The translations under genes and the position numbers were made by a program. Shown here piece by piece: positions 7,033 to 16,052 of a stretch of 23,615 nucleotides of DNA. Source of the DNA: an uncultured Streptococcus sp. (GTDB taxonomy: Bacteria > Bacillota > Bacilli > Lactobacillales > Streptococcaceae); the NCBI RefSeq assembly GCF_959025735.1, contig NZ_CAUFJQ010000017.1:1-23615 (forward strand). The letters run 5' to 3'. Within the stretch, counting starts at the first letter, position 1. Every line of letters starts with the position of its first letter. The notes under the pieces were generated by a model. That model was not told the origin of the DNA, did no database searches, and was given only the letters and a program-made list of their open reading frames with translations.

Positions 7033-7290
7033 ATGAATGAAAAACAAATGAAAATTCTTGGTTGGGTTGCGACCTTTATGTCTGTTATGATGTATGTGTC
7101 TTACTTCCCACAAATCATGGATAACCTCGCAGGTCACAAAGGGAACTTTGTTCAACCCCTTGTCGCAGCCATCAACTGTAGCCTTTGGGTTTATTACGGA
7201 CTCTTCAAAAAAGAACGCGATATTCCACTTGCTGCAGCCAATGCACCAGGGATCATCTTTGGTTTGATCACAGCCATCACAGCCTTGTAA
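7033..7290 (+). CDS. SemiSWEET (MtN3/PQ-loop) sugar transporter, second copy
   Basis: An 85-residue, three-helix protein. The PQ motif is Pro26-Gln27 in YFPQI, the pocket Trp52 lies in LWVYYG and Asn70 precedes PG. It shares the overall pattern of the left paralogue but differs in the middle loop and third helix, so the two may prefer different sugars. The ribosome-binding site is weak: AAAGGAAA lies about 16 nt from the ATG, with a closer ATGG. The ATG overlaps the stop of a five-codon frame beginning at 7019, which could influence initiation. A terminator follows at 7301-7330, so the gene is monocistronic. Confidence 0.88.
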   Translation: MNEKQMKILGWVATFMSVMMYVSYFPQIMDNLAGHKGNFVQPLVAAINCSLWVYYGLFKKERDIPLAAANAPGIIFGLITAITAL

Positions 7291-7300
7291 TTAATTAAAA

Positions 7301-7330
7301 AAGCTGGACAAAAGTCTGGCTTCTTTTTTT
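7301..7330 (+). terminator. Terminator of the right SemiSWEET gene
   Basis: AAGCTGGAC (7301-7309) pairs with GTCTGGCTT (7314-7322), with two G-T pairs and a four-A loop, then C and T7. Confidence 0.8.
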
Positions 7331-7358
7331 ATGACTTCACTCATTTCCATGGTATAAT
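7330..7358 (+). promoter_or_regulatory. Extended -10 promoter of the DUF1722 gene pair
   Basis: TGGTATAAT (TATAAT at 7353-7358) has an upstream TATGAC at the -35 position. Confidence 0.65.
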
Positions 7359-7397
7359 GGGAGGACTATTCATAGAGAAGATCAAAAGGAGACAAGA

Positions 7398-7775
7398 GTG
7401 GATCAAAAACATCACTGTCAAGTCCTATGGGCGAAAAATAAATACCTGGTGCTGAGTCGTTCCAGTAATCTCTACAAGGAAATCCGGGAGTACCTCAAGC
7501 AAGACCAGGTAGAGGTCAGCCACGTCGAGGATCTAATCCAGCAAGCGCTGGCCTTGCCGGAAAATCGTGGCCAGGTCTCCAATGCCTTTCAGCATATTTG
7601 GGGCTATTTCAAAAAGCAGGCAACTCCTGAGGAAAAGGCGGACTTTATGTTGCTACTTGAGAAGTACCAGCATGGCCAAGCTAGCCAAGAGGATCTGATC
7701 GAGGGGATCCAGATGCTCCTTGAGCGCTACCCTAATCGCTACTTACAAGACTCGACGCTACTAGGAGGGCAATAG
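7398..7775 (+). CDS. YbgA-like DUF1722 protein
   Basis: A 125-residue cytosolic protein consisting of a single DUF1722 domain, as in YbgA. Conserved features are the N-terminal LWAKNKYLVLS, HIWGYFKK at 66-73, the FMLLLEKYQ segment and YPNRYLQ from 111. The start is GTG, chosen because AAGGAG lies 7 nt upstream. In many bacteria this domain is fused to DUF523 or lies near photolyase and DNA-repair genes. Here it is followed without a gap (TAGATG) by a gene resembling pyrimidine-dimer glycosylase, so a shared repair-related role is possible. The biochemical function is unknown. Confidence 0.85.
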   Translation: MDQKHHCQVLWAKNKYLVLSRSSNLYKEIREYLKQDQVEVSHVEDLIQQALALPENRGQVSNAFQHIWGYFKKQATPEEKADFMLLLEKYQHGQASQEDLIEGIQMLLERYPNRYLQDSTLLGGQ

Positions 7776-8141
7776 ATGAGACTCTGGCACCAAGACTTGA
7801 TTCCCAAACTCCCTCGTCCCCAGCTCCTGGGCCAACACCGGGAATGCTGCGCGCTAAGGGGTAATGGCTGGGGCAAGAAGCATGCGTCGGTCAACTATGT
7901 CTTTGAATACTCGCCCTATCGTCTCTATGCCTATCACCGCTTGATCATGGAGGAGATGACGTCTCGTGGCTATAAGGTCAGCCCAGAGTGGTGGGAGCCG
8001 ACCTACCGAGGTAAGACCTGCCCAGCTTATTCAGAGCTGGAAGAGGAAGCTTTGAGCACCCCTATCTATCCCGAGCATCAGGACACTTACCTCCAAGAAT
8101 GCTTGGATAACCTAGCAGAAAAAGGGATTCAACTAGACTAA
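7776..8141 (+). CDS. TIGR02328 / pyrimidine-dimer glycosylase-like protein
   Basis: A 121-residue protein of the Pyr_excise type. It opens with MRLWHQDLIPKLPR and carries Arg22-Glu23 in GQHRECC, at the positions of the Arg22/Glu23 active site of phage T4 endonuclease V. The middle part (NYVFEYSPYRLYAYHRLIMEEM) is typical of the bacterial family. T4 endonuclease V uses its N-terminal Thr2 amine as nucleophile; here residue 2 is Arg, so an identical lyase mechanism is doubtful. AGGAGGG overlaps the end of the upstream gene, and TAGATG joins the two genes. A terminator follows at once. It may bind or cut damaged DNA, but this is inferred from homology only. Confidence 0.8.
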   Translation: MRLWHQDLIPKLPRPQLLGQHRECCALRGNGWGKKHASVNYVFEYSPYRLYAYHRLIMEEMTSRGYKVSPEWWEPTYRGKTCPAYSELEEEALSTPIYPEHQDTYLQECLDNLAEKGIQLD

Positions 8142-8142
8142 G

Positions 8143-8174
8143 AAAAAACGGACCAGAATAGGTTCGTTTTTTTG
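8143..8174 (+). terminator. Terminator of the DUF1722 operon
   Basis: AAAAAACGGACC pairs with GGTTCGTTTTTT around a 6-base loop, with one G-T pair; the T run is part of the stem. It starts just after the stop codon at 8141. Confidence 0.8.
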
Positions 8175-8204
8175 CGCCAATTCCCAACAAAATGCTTTGA
8201 AAGC

Positions 8205-8233
8205 GTTAATTTCTTTCCCAAACATGCTATAAT
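8205..8233 (+). promoter_or_regulatory. Extended -10 promoter of hsdR
   Basis: TGCTATAAT (TATAAT at 8228-8233) lies 35 bp before the hsdR start. The -35 position is weak (GTTAAT). hsdR therefore has its own promoter. Confidence 0.65.
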
Positions 8234-8267
8234 AATAGGAGATTATGTACAGGAAAAGGATAGACGG

Positions 8268-11261
8268 ATGAAGGCAGTAGCAACTCCAGAACTTGAGATT
8301 GAAAGACAGTTGATCCAGCAGTTGACTTCAGGAGAAAGTCAGTGGACCTATCGCGAGGATCTCAAGAATGAAGACCAGTTATGGGACAATTTCTTTGATA
8401 AGCTGGCGCAAAACAATGTCGCCGTGCTAGCGGACCATCCCTTGACCGACCAGGAAAAGCGCCAGATCAAGAACCAGCTCAACTTTGTCAGCTATTATGA
8501 AGCAGCCAAGTGGCTAGCAGGTGAAAATGGCATCGCCAAGGTAGAAGTCCAACGTGAGGATGCCAGTCTAGGGACGATCCGCTTAGCAGTCATCTGGCGG
8601 GACAATATCGCAGCTGGTAAGTCGAGCTATGAAGTTGTCAACCAAGTCGAACGCGACAAGGCCTATCCACTAGACCAGGATCGACGGCTCGATACGACCC
8701 TTCTGATCAATGGCCTGCCTCTCATCCATATCGAACTCAAGAGTCCCCGAGTGGCATTTCAAGATGCCTTTCATCAGATCAAAAAGTACGACCGTGAAGG
8801 CAAGTTTCGGGGCATTTACTCCAGCTTACAAATGTTTGTCGTGACCAATAAAGTCGACACTCGTTACATCGCTGCAGCCCGTGAAAGCAAGCTAAATAAG
8901 CAGTTTCTGACCAAGTGGGTGGATAAGGACAACCAGCCCATGATCGATCTCAACAGCTTTGCTCATGAGGTTCTCTCCATCCCCCGGGCCCACCAGATGG
9001 TCATGCAGTACTCAGTCATCGACGATAGCAAGAAAGCCCTCATCCTCCTGCGTCCCTACCAGATCCATGCCATCGAGGCTGTGCAGGAAGCCTCTCGCCG
9101 TCAAGAGTCGGGCTATATCTGGCATACGACCGGATCAGGCAAGACCCTGACCTCTTACAAGGTAGCACGCAATCTCTTGCAGATTCCAGCCATTCAAAAG
9201 ACCATCTTTGTCGTCGATCGTAGAGACCTTGACCAGCAGACAACGTCATCCTTTCTTTCCTACGCCACCAATGATGTCATCGACATCGACGAGACGGACA
9301 ATACCCATGAGCTGGTCAAGCGCCTAGGGGGAAATGACAAGCGCGTGGTCGTCACGACAATTCAGAAAATCACGACCATGATGCGTAAGTTTGAAGAAGG
9401 GAAGTACCAGCGGGATGCTGGGAAGATCAAGGACCTGCGCGTGGCCTTTGTCGTGGATGAGTGTCATCGGGCTGTAACCCCTCAGACACAAAAGGAAATC
9501 AAGTCCTACTTCAAGAACTCTCTCTGGTATGGCTTTACAGGAACCCCGATATTTAAGGAAAACAAACGCAAACAAGTGGGAGACCTGGCTCAGACCACCC
9601 ACCAACAGTATGGCGACCGCCTACATGAATACACGGTCAAGGAAGCCATCCATGATGGAGCAGTTCTGGGCTTTAAGGTCGACTACCGCAATACCATCAT
9701 CTCAGATCTCCTAGAAGAAGAAATTCCAGACCAGGCCTATGAGGACAAGGAGCACATGCTAGAGGTACTCGATGCCATCCTTAATAAGAGTCAGCAACAG
9801 CTCAATATCCCTAAAGGGGTCGGAAAGAGCTATGAGGCTATCTTGACAGTCAAGTCAATCCCACGAGCACAGGCTTATTATAATCTGCTCAAGAGCATAC
9901 TCGCTGGCAAGGAGCGGGTCAAGGTTTCCGAGCGGGTCAAACAATACCTACCAGATTTTCCAAAGTTTACGATCACTTACTCAGTATCTGAAAATGAGGA
10001 AGAATCCATCGGCTACCAAGACCACATGAAGCAGGTCATGGAGGACTACAACCAAGAGTTTGGGACGCATTTTAGCCTAGCGGATCTGCGAGGCTTTAAC
10101 ACTGATGTCAATAATCGCCTGGCCAGAAAGCAGGACAAGTACCTCTACCGCAATGAGCAGTTGGATCTGGTCATCGTGGTCGATCGCCTCTTGACAGGCT
10201 TTGATGCTCCTTGTCTTTCTACGCTCTTTATCGACCGCAAGCCCATGCGCCCACAGGACTTGATCCAGGCCTTCAGCCGGACCAATCGGATCTTTGATGA
10301 CAAGAAGCACTTCGGCCATATCATCACCTTCCAGCGCCCTCAAGCCTTTAAGGAAGCTGTCGACAATGCCCTCAAGCTCTACTCTAATGGAGGAGAAAAT
10401 GAGGTCCTAGCAACAAGCTGGGAAGAAGAGAAGCGCAACTTCTTAAAAGCCTGGGCAGAGTTTAAAGGCCAAGTCACAGACTTCGAAGAAGAAGGAGTTG
10501 CTCTCGAGCAGGCTCCAACGGCCCAGCTCCGCAAGGTCGCTAAAGCCTATCAGGTCTTTGATAAATATCAAGCCTCGATCCGTGTCTACTCAGAGTATGA
10601 TAAAGAGGAGATCTATCAAGAAACGGGCCTCAGCGACAGCCAGCTCGAAGCCTATCTAGGCCTCTATCAAAATATCCTGGCGGAGATCAAGAGCAGGGAT
10701 CCAGAAGTGGACAGCGAAGATGAGCTAGATATCCATTATGAGCTGGAGTCTGTCCAAGTCGATGAGATCAACTATGCCTATATCCTGATGCTGATCCAGA
10801 GTATGATCCAGCAGGAGGAAAATGAGGAGCAGACCCTGAGTGACAAGGATATCGCAACCGTGGACAGCTATATCGAGAGCCTGAACCGGACCAATCCAAG
10901 CCTAGCCGAGATCATCCAAAACCTCTGGACCCAAGTCCAAGAAGAGCCCGAACGCTACCGAGGACAGTCCATCACCGGAATCTTGGACCAGATGATCGAA
11001 TCCATCATCGATAGCCATATCGTAAGCTTTGCTAAAAACTGGTATATCGGAGCCGACGAACTGCGCTACTATATCCAACACTACCGTAAAGGGGCTAAAA
11101 AACAAGCCGGCGAAAGTCAACTGACCAAGAGTCAGCGCTACAAAGATTACAAGGCAGAAGTAGCAGATGCCCTCAACCCACTCAGCTACAAAAAACAAAT
11201 CAAAGAAGCCTATACCCAACTGATCGAAGAGGTGATTGAACCACTGAGAGTGGGTAGGTAG
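8268..11261 (+). CDS. hsdR: Type I restriction endonuclease subunit R
   Basis: A 997-residue restriction and translocation subunit. The N-terminal nuclease domain has Asp142, Glu156 and Lys158 (D..IELKSP) and QIKKY at 170-174, the QxxxY motif of HsdR enzymes. The motor domain has Walker A TTGSGKT at 287-293, the DECH box at 397-400, GFTGTP at 422-427 and, later, LLTGFDAP and QAFSRTNR of motifs V/VI. The C-terminal helical part should dock to the methyltransferase. Length and motifs indicate an intact enzyme. The start at 8268 follows AAAAGG; a TTG-initiated extension to 8172 would run into the preceding terminator and is rejected. The gene is separated from hsdS by about 4.8 kb and from hsdM by about 6.9 kb. 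Confidence 0.95.
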   Translation: MKAVATPELEIERQLIQQLTSGESQWTYREDLKNEDQLWDNFFDKLAQNNVAVLADHPLTDQEKRQIKNQLNFVSYYEAAKWLAGENGIAKVEVQREDASLGTIRLAVIWRDNIAAGKSSYEVVNQVERDKAYPLDQDRRLDTTLLINGLPLIHIELKSPRVAFQDAFHQIKKYDREGKFRGIYSSLQMFVVTNKVDTRYIAAARESKLNKQFLTKWVDKDNQPMIDLNSFAHEVLSIPRAHQMVMQYSVIDDSKKALILLRPYQIHAIEAVQEASRRQESGYIWHTTGSGKTLTSYKVARNLLQIPAIQKTIFVVDRRDLDQQTTSSFLSYATNDVIDIDETDNTHELVKRLGGNDKRVVVTTIQKITTMMRKFEEGKYQRDAGKIKDLRVAFVVDECHRAVTPQTQKEIKSYFKNSLWYGFTGTPIFKENKRKQVGDLAQTTHQQYGDRLHEYTVKEAIHDGAVLGFKVDYRNTIISDLLEEEIPDQAYEDKEHMLEVLDAILNKSQQQLNIPKGVGKSYEAILTVKSIPRAQAYYNLLKSILAGKERVKVSERVKQYLPDFPKFTITYSVSENEEESIGYQDHMKQVMEDYNQEFGTHFSLADLRGFNTDVNNRLARKQDKYLYRNEQLDLVIVVDRLLTGFDAPCLSTLFIDRKPMRPQDLIQAFSRTNRIFDDKKHFGHIITFQRPQAFKEAVDNALKLYSNGGENEVLATSWEEEKRNFLKAWAEFKGQVTDFEEEGVALEQAPTAQLRKVAKAYQVFDKYQASIRVYSEYDKEEIYQETGLSDSQLEAYLGLYQNILAEIKSRDPEVDSEDELDIHYELESVQVDEINYAYILMLIQSMIQQEENEEQTLSDKDIATVDSYIESLNRTNPSLAEIIQNLWTQVQEEPERYRGQSITGILDQMIESIIDSHIVSFAKNWYIGADELRYYIQHYRKGAKKQAGESQLTKSQRYKDYKAEVADALNPLSYKKQIKEAYTQLIEEVIEPLRVGR

Positions 11262-11346
11262 CCCTTCGAAATCTCGTAAACATGAATCACCAAAAGTTTA
11301 TATGTATTCTAAAGCTAGAAAGGTTAAAATCTAAAAATAGTAAAAG

Positions 11347-11396
11347 TCTCTATCTGACAGACAAGGTATTTGTCCAGTCGGATAGGGATTTTTTCT
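11347..11396 (+). terminator. Terminator of hsdR
   Basis: TCTCTATCTGAC (11347-11358) pairs with GTCGGATAGGGA (11377-11388) with G-T pairs, with a smaller GACA/TGTC stem inside, then T6CT5. It isolates hsdR from the downstream genes. Confidence 0.85.
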
Positions 11397-11544
11397 TTTT
11401 GAAATGTCAGATTTGTCCTGTGAACGTTACAAAAATTCTAAAAGTGTGCTGTTGAACTGAAAAAAGAGTCAGTTGAGCCAACGATGCTTAAAATTTCATT
11501 TTTATCTGTTACTATTTATCTATAAACTTAAAGGGGAAATTCTG

Positions 11545-11739
11545 ATGAAGAAAAACAAAACAGTTGATGATGATTGGTACTCTAGTTTTATAATGATATG
11601 TCTAATCGGACTAATGGCTATTTTAATACAGGCCTATAAAACAGAGAGAAGTTCTTTGGTTCCAAAGGGTAGACAGGAAAGTATTGTAAAGATAAATCAA
11701 AAACATTTTTATCTATCAGAAGCCTGCTTAAAACACTGA
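11545..11739 (+). CDS. Small single-span membrane protein, possibly a truncated gene
   Basis: A 64-residue ORF starting at ATG 11545 with AAAGGGG upstream. It has a short acidic/basic start (MKKNKTVDDDW), one hydrophobic helix (about 12-30) and a basic tail. An earlier TTG start at 11473 is less likely. It lies in an AT-rich stretch between hsdR and the specificity block, and its last 15 codons overlap, in another frame, a reading frame that continues into a DUF6261-like fragment. The C-terminal end may therefore be artificial, created at a recombination junction. I do not recognise a family. A weak extended -10 (TGTTACTAT) precedes it. The sequence 11397-11544 shows no other gene. Confidence 0.4.
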   Translation: MKKNKTVDDDWYSSFIMICLIGLMAILIQAYKTERSSLVPKGRQESIVKINQKHFYLSEACLKH

Positions 11740-12086
11740 GTGAGGAACCCTATTATGGAGCAGTAACCAGTCTAGGACTAAATCCAATGCTATTAGCAGT
11801 TACTAGTGCGCAAGAGGAATATGATAAGGTGGAAAGTCAGGCGCGTGCGCATAAGTCTGCCAAGGAAGTCGGCAAGACCAGACAAGTCCGTACCGAACTA
11901 ACCAGCATCTACGACCTCTTTATGCGCTACATCGTAGCCAGTGTAGAATCCTATCCAGAAAAAGAACACCTGACCAAACTCCTCAAAGACCTCAATACAA
12001 TCCGAGATAGTAAACGACGATTGAGTGGTTCAGGTAAGAAGGCGAAGAAAGTGAAAGCAGAAGAAAATACACAAGTAGCAGGATAA
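11721..12086 (+). pseudogene. 5'-truncated DUF6261-like gene fragment
   Basis: The frame ending at 12086 reads upstream without a start codon to a stop at 11670, passing through SLLKTLSEEPYYGAVTSLGL before the first in-frame ATG at 11787 (99 residues). The continuous, protein-like reading upstream of the ATG shows that only the C-terminal part of a longer gene survives. The pattern LGLNPMLLAVTSAQEEYDKV followed by an Arg-rich helix and a Lys-rich tail resembles the C-terminal half of DUF6261 proteins. Base composition returns to host-like from about 11800. It may be annotated elsewhere as a 99-residue hypothetical protein from 11787. The family assignment is tentative. Confidence 0.5.
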
Positions 12087-12091
12087 AAACA

Positions 12092-12124
12092 ACCCCTTAG
12101 GAACTGATTTCTAAGGGGCGTTTT
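12092..12124 (+). terminator. Terminator after the DUF6261-like fragment
   Basis: CCCCTTAG (12092-12099) pairs with CTAAGGGG (12110-12117) around a 10-base loop that can pair partly, followed by CGTTTTG. It suggests the fragment once was an expressed gene. Confidence 0.75.
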
Positions 12125-12165
12125 GTATATAAAAGCTTTATATACAGAGTTAGAATTGATATAAT
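12124..12165 (+). promoter_or_regulatory. Promoter of the NTPase-hsdS operon with palindromic operator
   Basis: TTGATATAAT holds an extended -10 (TATAAT at 12160-12165). A perfect inverted repeat TGTATATAAA-AGC-TTTATATACA (12124-12146) covers the -35 position, where a repressor would block polymerase. The regulator is unknown. Confidence 0.6.
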
Positions 12166-12209
12166 GGTATTAGTTTAAACATATAGTAATTATTGGGAGA
12201 GATAAATTA

Positions 12210-15200
12210 ATGGAAAGAGAATATAAATTTCGAGCACTTACTTCAAATAAAGATGTTGAAATAAAACCAGTGACAGAAAGAGCACTTGAATTTGCGATTG
12301 ACAAAAATTCGGAAGTAACCAACGTGGCTATTACTGGGAATTATGGAGCGGGGAAAAGTAGTGTTGTTGAGAGTTTTGAGAGGAAATGTACAGATAAAAA
12401 ATTCATTCATATTTCTTTAGGGCAGTATGATGAAACAATAGGTAGTGAAAAAAATGGGCTCAATAATCGTCAAATCAATACCATAGAAGGAAAAATAATC
12501 AATCAATTACTTCATCAAATTAATCCTAATCAAATAAGAAAATCAATTTTTAAAACTCTTGATGCGGAATCGCAGATTAAACCTTTTAATATCTCTATCT
12601 ATTTAGGTTTAGTATTATTATTACCCTTATACTTACTAAATGTTTCTTCGTGGAATGGCTTAGTCAATAACTTTTCTTGGTTATCTTGGACTACGAAACC
12701 TATTATTTCCCTTCTTGTACTAGTAATTTTATTTATTTTAATTATATATGGAATTTATTTTTTACTGAAGCTACAAAAAGATTTTGGTTTTATCAAAAAA
12801 TTATCCTTAAAGGCAGAAAAAATTGAAACTGATATTGAAATTTTTTCAAATGATAATTCTAAAGTATCCTATTTTGATCGATACTTAGACGATGTCCTTT
12901 ATTTATTCAAGCAATCAGGAGCAGATGTTATAGTATTTGAAGATATTGAACGTTTTAATGATTCTAGAATTTTTGAAAAATTGAAGGAATTAAATATAGT
13001 TATCAATAGAAAAAGAAAGATATATGGCGAATCCAAGCTGGTGTTTTTCTATCTTGTAAAGGATGATTTGTTTGAATCACAAGAGAGAACGAAGTTTTTT
13101 GATTTTATTATTCCTATAGTCCCTGTTGTAACAGCCTCAAACTCCAATGAAATACTAAAAGAATTGCTAACAGAAATGCTGGAATACGATAGTTTAGATA
13201 AAACTTTTTTATTTAATATTTCTTTGTATCTAGATGATATGAGATTAATTAATAATATTTGTAATGAGTATCTGACTTATAAAGACACATTAAATACTTT
13301 AAAGCTAGATTATGAGAAACTGTTTTCAATGATAGTTTATAAGAATATTTTCCCTAAAGATTTTTCACTTTTGCAAAGAAATCAAGGATATTTATATGAA
13401 TTGTTGAACTCAAAAGAAATAGCATTAAAAAATCTTAGAAAGGAGTTAAATAATCAGAAAAATGCTTTGGAGAGAAAGATAGAGAATGCTGAGGAAGAAC
13501 ATTTAAACGATGAAGTTGAATTATATGGAACCATCTTAAAAATACCATCTGGAAGAAAAATAATTAAAGTAAATAGTAAATATGAATCAGATTTTTCATC
13601 ACGTTCGGATTATATAAAAACGTTACTGGCAGATGACAGTGAAATTCTTACATTTCAAGATTATTGGGACGCAGACCATAATCAATCTAAACGAACTGAG
13701 AATATTGATTCTATATTTCCAGATAAAAATACTCCAGAGTTCCAAGAACGTTTAGAGAATATTAGAAATAAAAAGCTCATAGAAAAATTGGAAAAAGAAA
13801 TTAATAAAATGAACGATGAGCTTGGGAAACTAGATAGTTATAGATTATCAGATGTTTATCAATATGCTACAGATATTGATGATTTTAAAAGTGATTTTAC
13901 AGAAGAAATAATAAAGAATCCGCAATTCTCAATAATTTCTTTCCTAATTAGAAATGCTTATATTGATGAGAGCTATCAAGATTATTTAACTTATTTTTAT
14001 GGGAACACTATAACAGTTGTTGAGAAGGAATACTTGAGAAACGTTATTTCTGGACGCACTAATGATCCTGAAATTACTTTACACAACATGACCGAAATAA
14101 TTGAACGTTTGGGAATAAATGATTTTAGATACCCGTATGTATTGAATTATAGTCTGTTTAGATATTTATTGGTCTCATCTGATAGTGATGGTTTTAAAAA
14201 TAGGTTAGAATTATTATTTCATCAAGAAGGCTTTATTAAATTTATTATGGACTTTTATTACAAGATATATAACTATAATAAGAATGGCGTTATAAATGAT
14301 TTAGAAAGTGATAAAATATATCAGTCTCTTTTTGAAACTTGGATATCATACAACAGTAATTCGTTTAATGAATATTTAGAAAAAGATAGTAAAGATTTTT
14401 TCCCGTCAAAAAATAATGTAGTTATTAAATTTTTAAACTTAATGAAAACAATTTTTATAGAGAACTTATCACAAAGAACAAAGGATTTACTTACGAATTA
14501 TATAGATATTAATTTTGATATTTTAACTGGAGAATTTAACTACAATTTACCTAGATTAACTGATAATTTATTAGCTTTAAATATTAAATTTACAAATTTT
14601 TCAACTTATGGAAATAAACATCAAAGAAACGATGAAGATATAATACTAATTGTAGATACTATTTTCAATAATAATTTATATATTATTAATGAAAATAATA
14701 TACGTTTCTTTGTGAATTGGTATTCGGGGTATACAGATGGACAATTTAAGCATCAAAATTTTGAATTAATTAGAAGTGATAGTCGTTTTAAACCTTTATT
14801 TGATTATTGTTTGTCTTCTGATGAAGAATTTCTAAATTATATTTCAATGTATGTTGATCTTTCAGAGGGTGAAATGCGTGATGAACCTGAGTATATTGAA
14901 CAATTATTAAATAATAATGTTGTATTTAATCATCAATTAGTTCAGGAAAAGTTAGAAAACAGAGAGTTTGATGATCAAAATAATGATGAAAATAATAAAA
15001 TGGTTACTTTAGCAGAAAAGATCATTGCTAGTATTCCAGATTTTTATATCATTTATACACGAAATGAATTCAATGATCTATCTAATGAAAATCGAGAACT
15101 ATTAGTACAAAAACTTGTTCATAATAAAAAAGCAGTGATAAACACGGATGTTGTTTTAGACTATTTTGTTCAAGATGGCAAAGAGATTGATTTCCTAGTA

Positions 15201-16052
15201 GATTTTATTAACCATAATGAAAATTTTGAGCTTGATGAAGAGATATATGTAAAACTAGATAAGGAATTACAAAAAGAATTTGCAGATTTTGTTTTACGAC
15301 AATCAAATATAAATAAAAACGTCAGAATAAGATTATTAAATGAAATCGGCTATCCATATTTTAAAAAAATGGATGAGATTGATATCGATGGTGAACGGAT
15401 GAAGTTTTTAATAGGATATGAGTTGATAGAATTTAATGAAGAAAATCTTGAATTTATACGTCAGAAATATCCAGAACATTTAGCTTATTTTATCAGGGTA
15501 AATAAATTTAATTATTTAAAGACTGCAAAAGATATTCGTGATGAAGAAACAATGAAAGAATTGCTAGAAGATCCAGACCTTGATGAAATATATAAAGTAG
15601 AAATATTAGAATTTCTTTTAGATAATCATTTTAATCAGGATGATGTTTTAGCTGACCATAAGAAAAAACTTTTAGAAAAATTAATTTCTGTTTCAGAAAA
15701 TAGAATCAAAATAGATAAACTAGCTTTATTAGGTAAATATTTAGATTTACTAGAACTACCAGATATTATGCAAATTTTGAAGGAACAAATCGATGATGAT
15801 ATCTATAATGAATGGGAAGTTGCATTTAAAAAATTAAATCAAAATGAAGGTAATGGTGGAAAAGGTAATCAGGATGTGAAGGTATCAGTTTCTGAATTTA
15901 ATATGGAATTTAATATGGCACTTCTAGATTACTTAAAGAAAAGGGAGTTAATATCTGATAAGTCCAGATACGAAGATTCTGTACTAAAGCTATATGGATT
16001 TAGGACGAAGCAGATCGAATTCAAAGATAGCTTGGGAGAAAATAATGAATAA
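12210..16052 (+). CDS. YobI-like membrane P-loop NTPase
   Basis: A 1280-residue protein. The N-terminal NTPase domain has Walker A GNYGAGKSS at 43-51, two adjacent transmembrane helices at about 127-145 and 164-186, and Walker B VIVFEDIERF at 240-249. A sensor-like strand (VFFYLVKDDLF) and KFFDFIIPIVPVV follow near 278-307. This order is that of YobI/KAP-type ATPases, whose NTPase domain is interrupted by membrane helices. Two likely coiled coils lie near 410-440 and 520-550. The remaining 700 residues are helical, acidic and unassigned. The DNA is far more AT-rich than hsdR or hsdM, a sign of transfer. The gene overlaps hsdS by 8 bp and shares its promoter. I infer a phage-defence or DNA-sensing role at the membrane from position; the family function is not established. 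Confidence 0.75.
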   Translation: MEREYKFRALTSNKDVEIKPVTERALEFAIDKNSEVTNVAITGNYGAGKSSVVESFERKCTDKKFIHISLGQYDETIGSEKNGLNNRQINTIEGKIINQLLHQINPNQIRKSIFKTLDAESQIKPFNISIYLGLVLLLPLYLLNVSSWNGLVNNFSWLSWTTKPIISLLVLVILFILIIYGIYFLLKLQKDFGFIKKLSLKAEKIETDIEIFSNDNSKVSYFDRYLDDVLYLFKQSGADVIVFEDIERFNDSRIFEKLKELNIVINRKRKIYGESKLVFFYLVKDDLFESQERTKFFDFIIPIVPVVTASNSNEILKELLTEMLEYDSLDKTFLFNISLYLDDMRLINNICNEYLTYKDTLNTLKLDYEKLFSMIVYKNIFPKDFSLLQRNQGYLYELLNSKEIALKNLRKELNNQKNALERKIENAEEEHLNDEVELYGTILKIPSGRKIIKVNSKYESDFSSRSDYIKTLLADDSEILTFQDYWDADHNQSKRTENIDSIFPDKNTPEFQERLENIRNKKLIEKLEKEINKMNDELGKLDSYRLSDVYQYATDIDDFKSDFTEEIIKNPQFSIISFLIRNAYIDESYQDYLTYFYGNTITVVEKEYLRNVISGRTNDPEITLHNMTEIIERLGINDFRYPYVLNYSLFRYLLVSSDSDGFKNRLELLFHQEGFIKFIMDFYYKIYNYNKNGVINDLESDKIYQSLFETWISYNSNSFNEYLEKDSKDFFPSKNNVVIKFLNLMKTIFIENLSQRTKDLLTNYIDINFDILTGEFNYNLPRLTDNLLALNIKFTNFSTYGNKHQRNDEDIILIVDTIFNNNLYIINENNIRFFVNWYSGYTDGQFKHQNFELIRSDSRFKPLFDYCLSSDEEFLNYISMYVDLSEGEMRDEPEYIEQLLNNNVVFNHQLVQEKLENREFDDQNNDENNKMVTLAEKIIASIPDFYIIYTRNEFNDLSNENRELLVQKLVHNKKAVINTDVVLDYFVQDGKEIDFLVDFINHNENFELDEEIYVKLDKELQKEFADFVLRQSNINKNVRIRLLNEIGYPYFKKMDEIDIDGERMKFLIGYELIEFNEENLEFIRQKYPEHLAYFIRVNKFNYLKTAKDIRDEETMKELLEDPDLDEIYKVEILEFLLDNHFNQDDVLADHKKKLLEKLISVSENRIKIDKLALLGKYLDLLELPDIMQILKEQIDDDIYNEWEVAFKKLNQNEGNGGKGNQDVKVSVSEFNMEFNMALLDYLKKRELISDKSRYEDSVLKLYGFRTKQIEFKDSLGENNE

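Noticed and set aside
8198..8211. cre-like sequence TGAAAGCGTTAATT near the hsdR promoter
   Set aside because: Two defined 3' positions (CA) do not match the consensus; a chance match is likely and there is no metabolic reason for CcpA control of hsdR.
8172..8267. 32-codon upstream extension of hsdR from a TTG codon
   Set aside because: It starts inside the preceding terminator and spans the likely promoter; the ATG at 8268 has a ribosome-binding site and matches the usual HsdR start.
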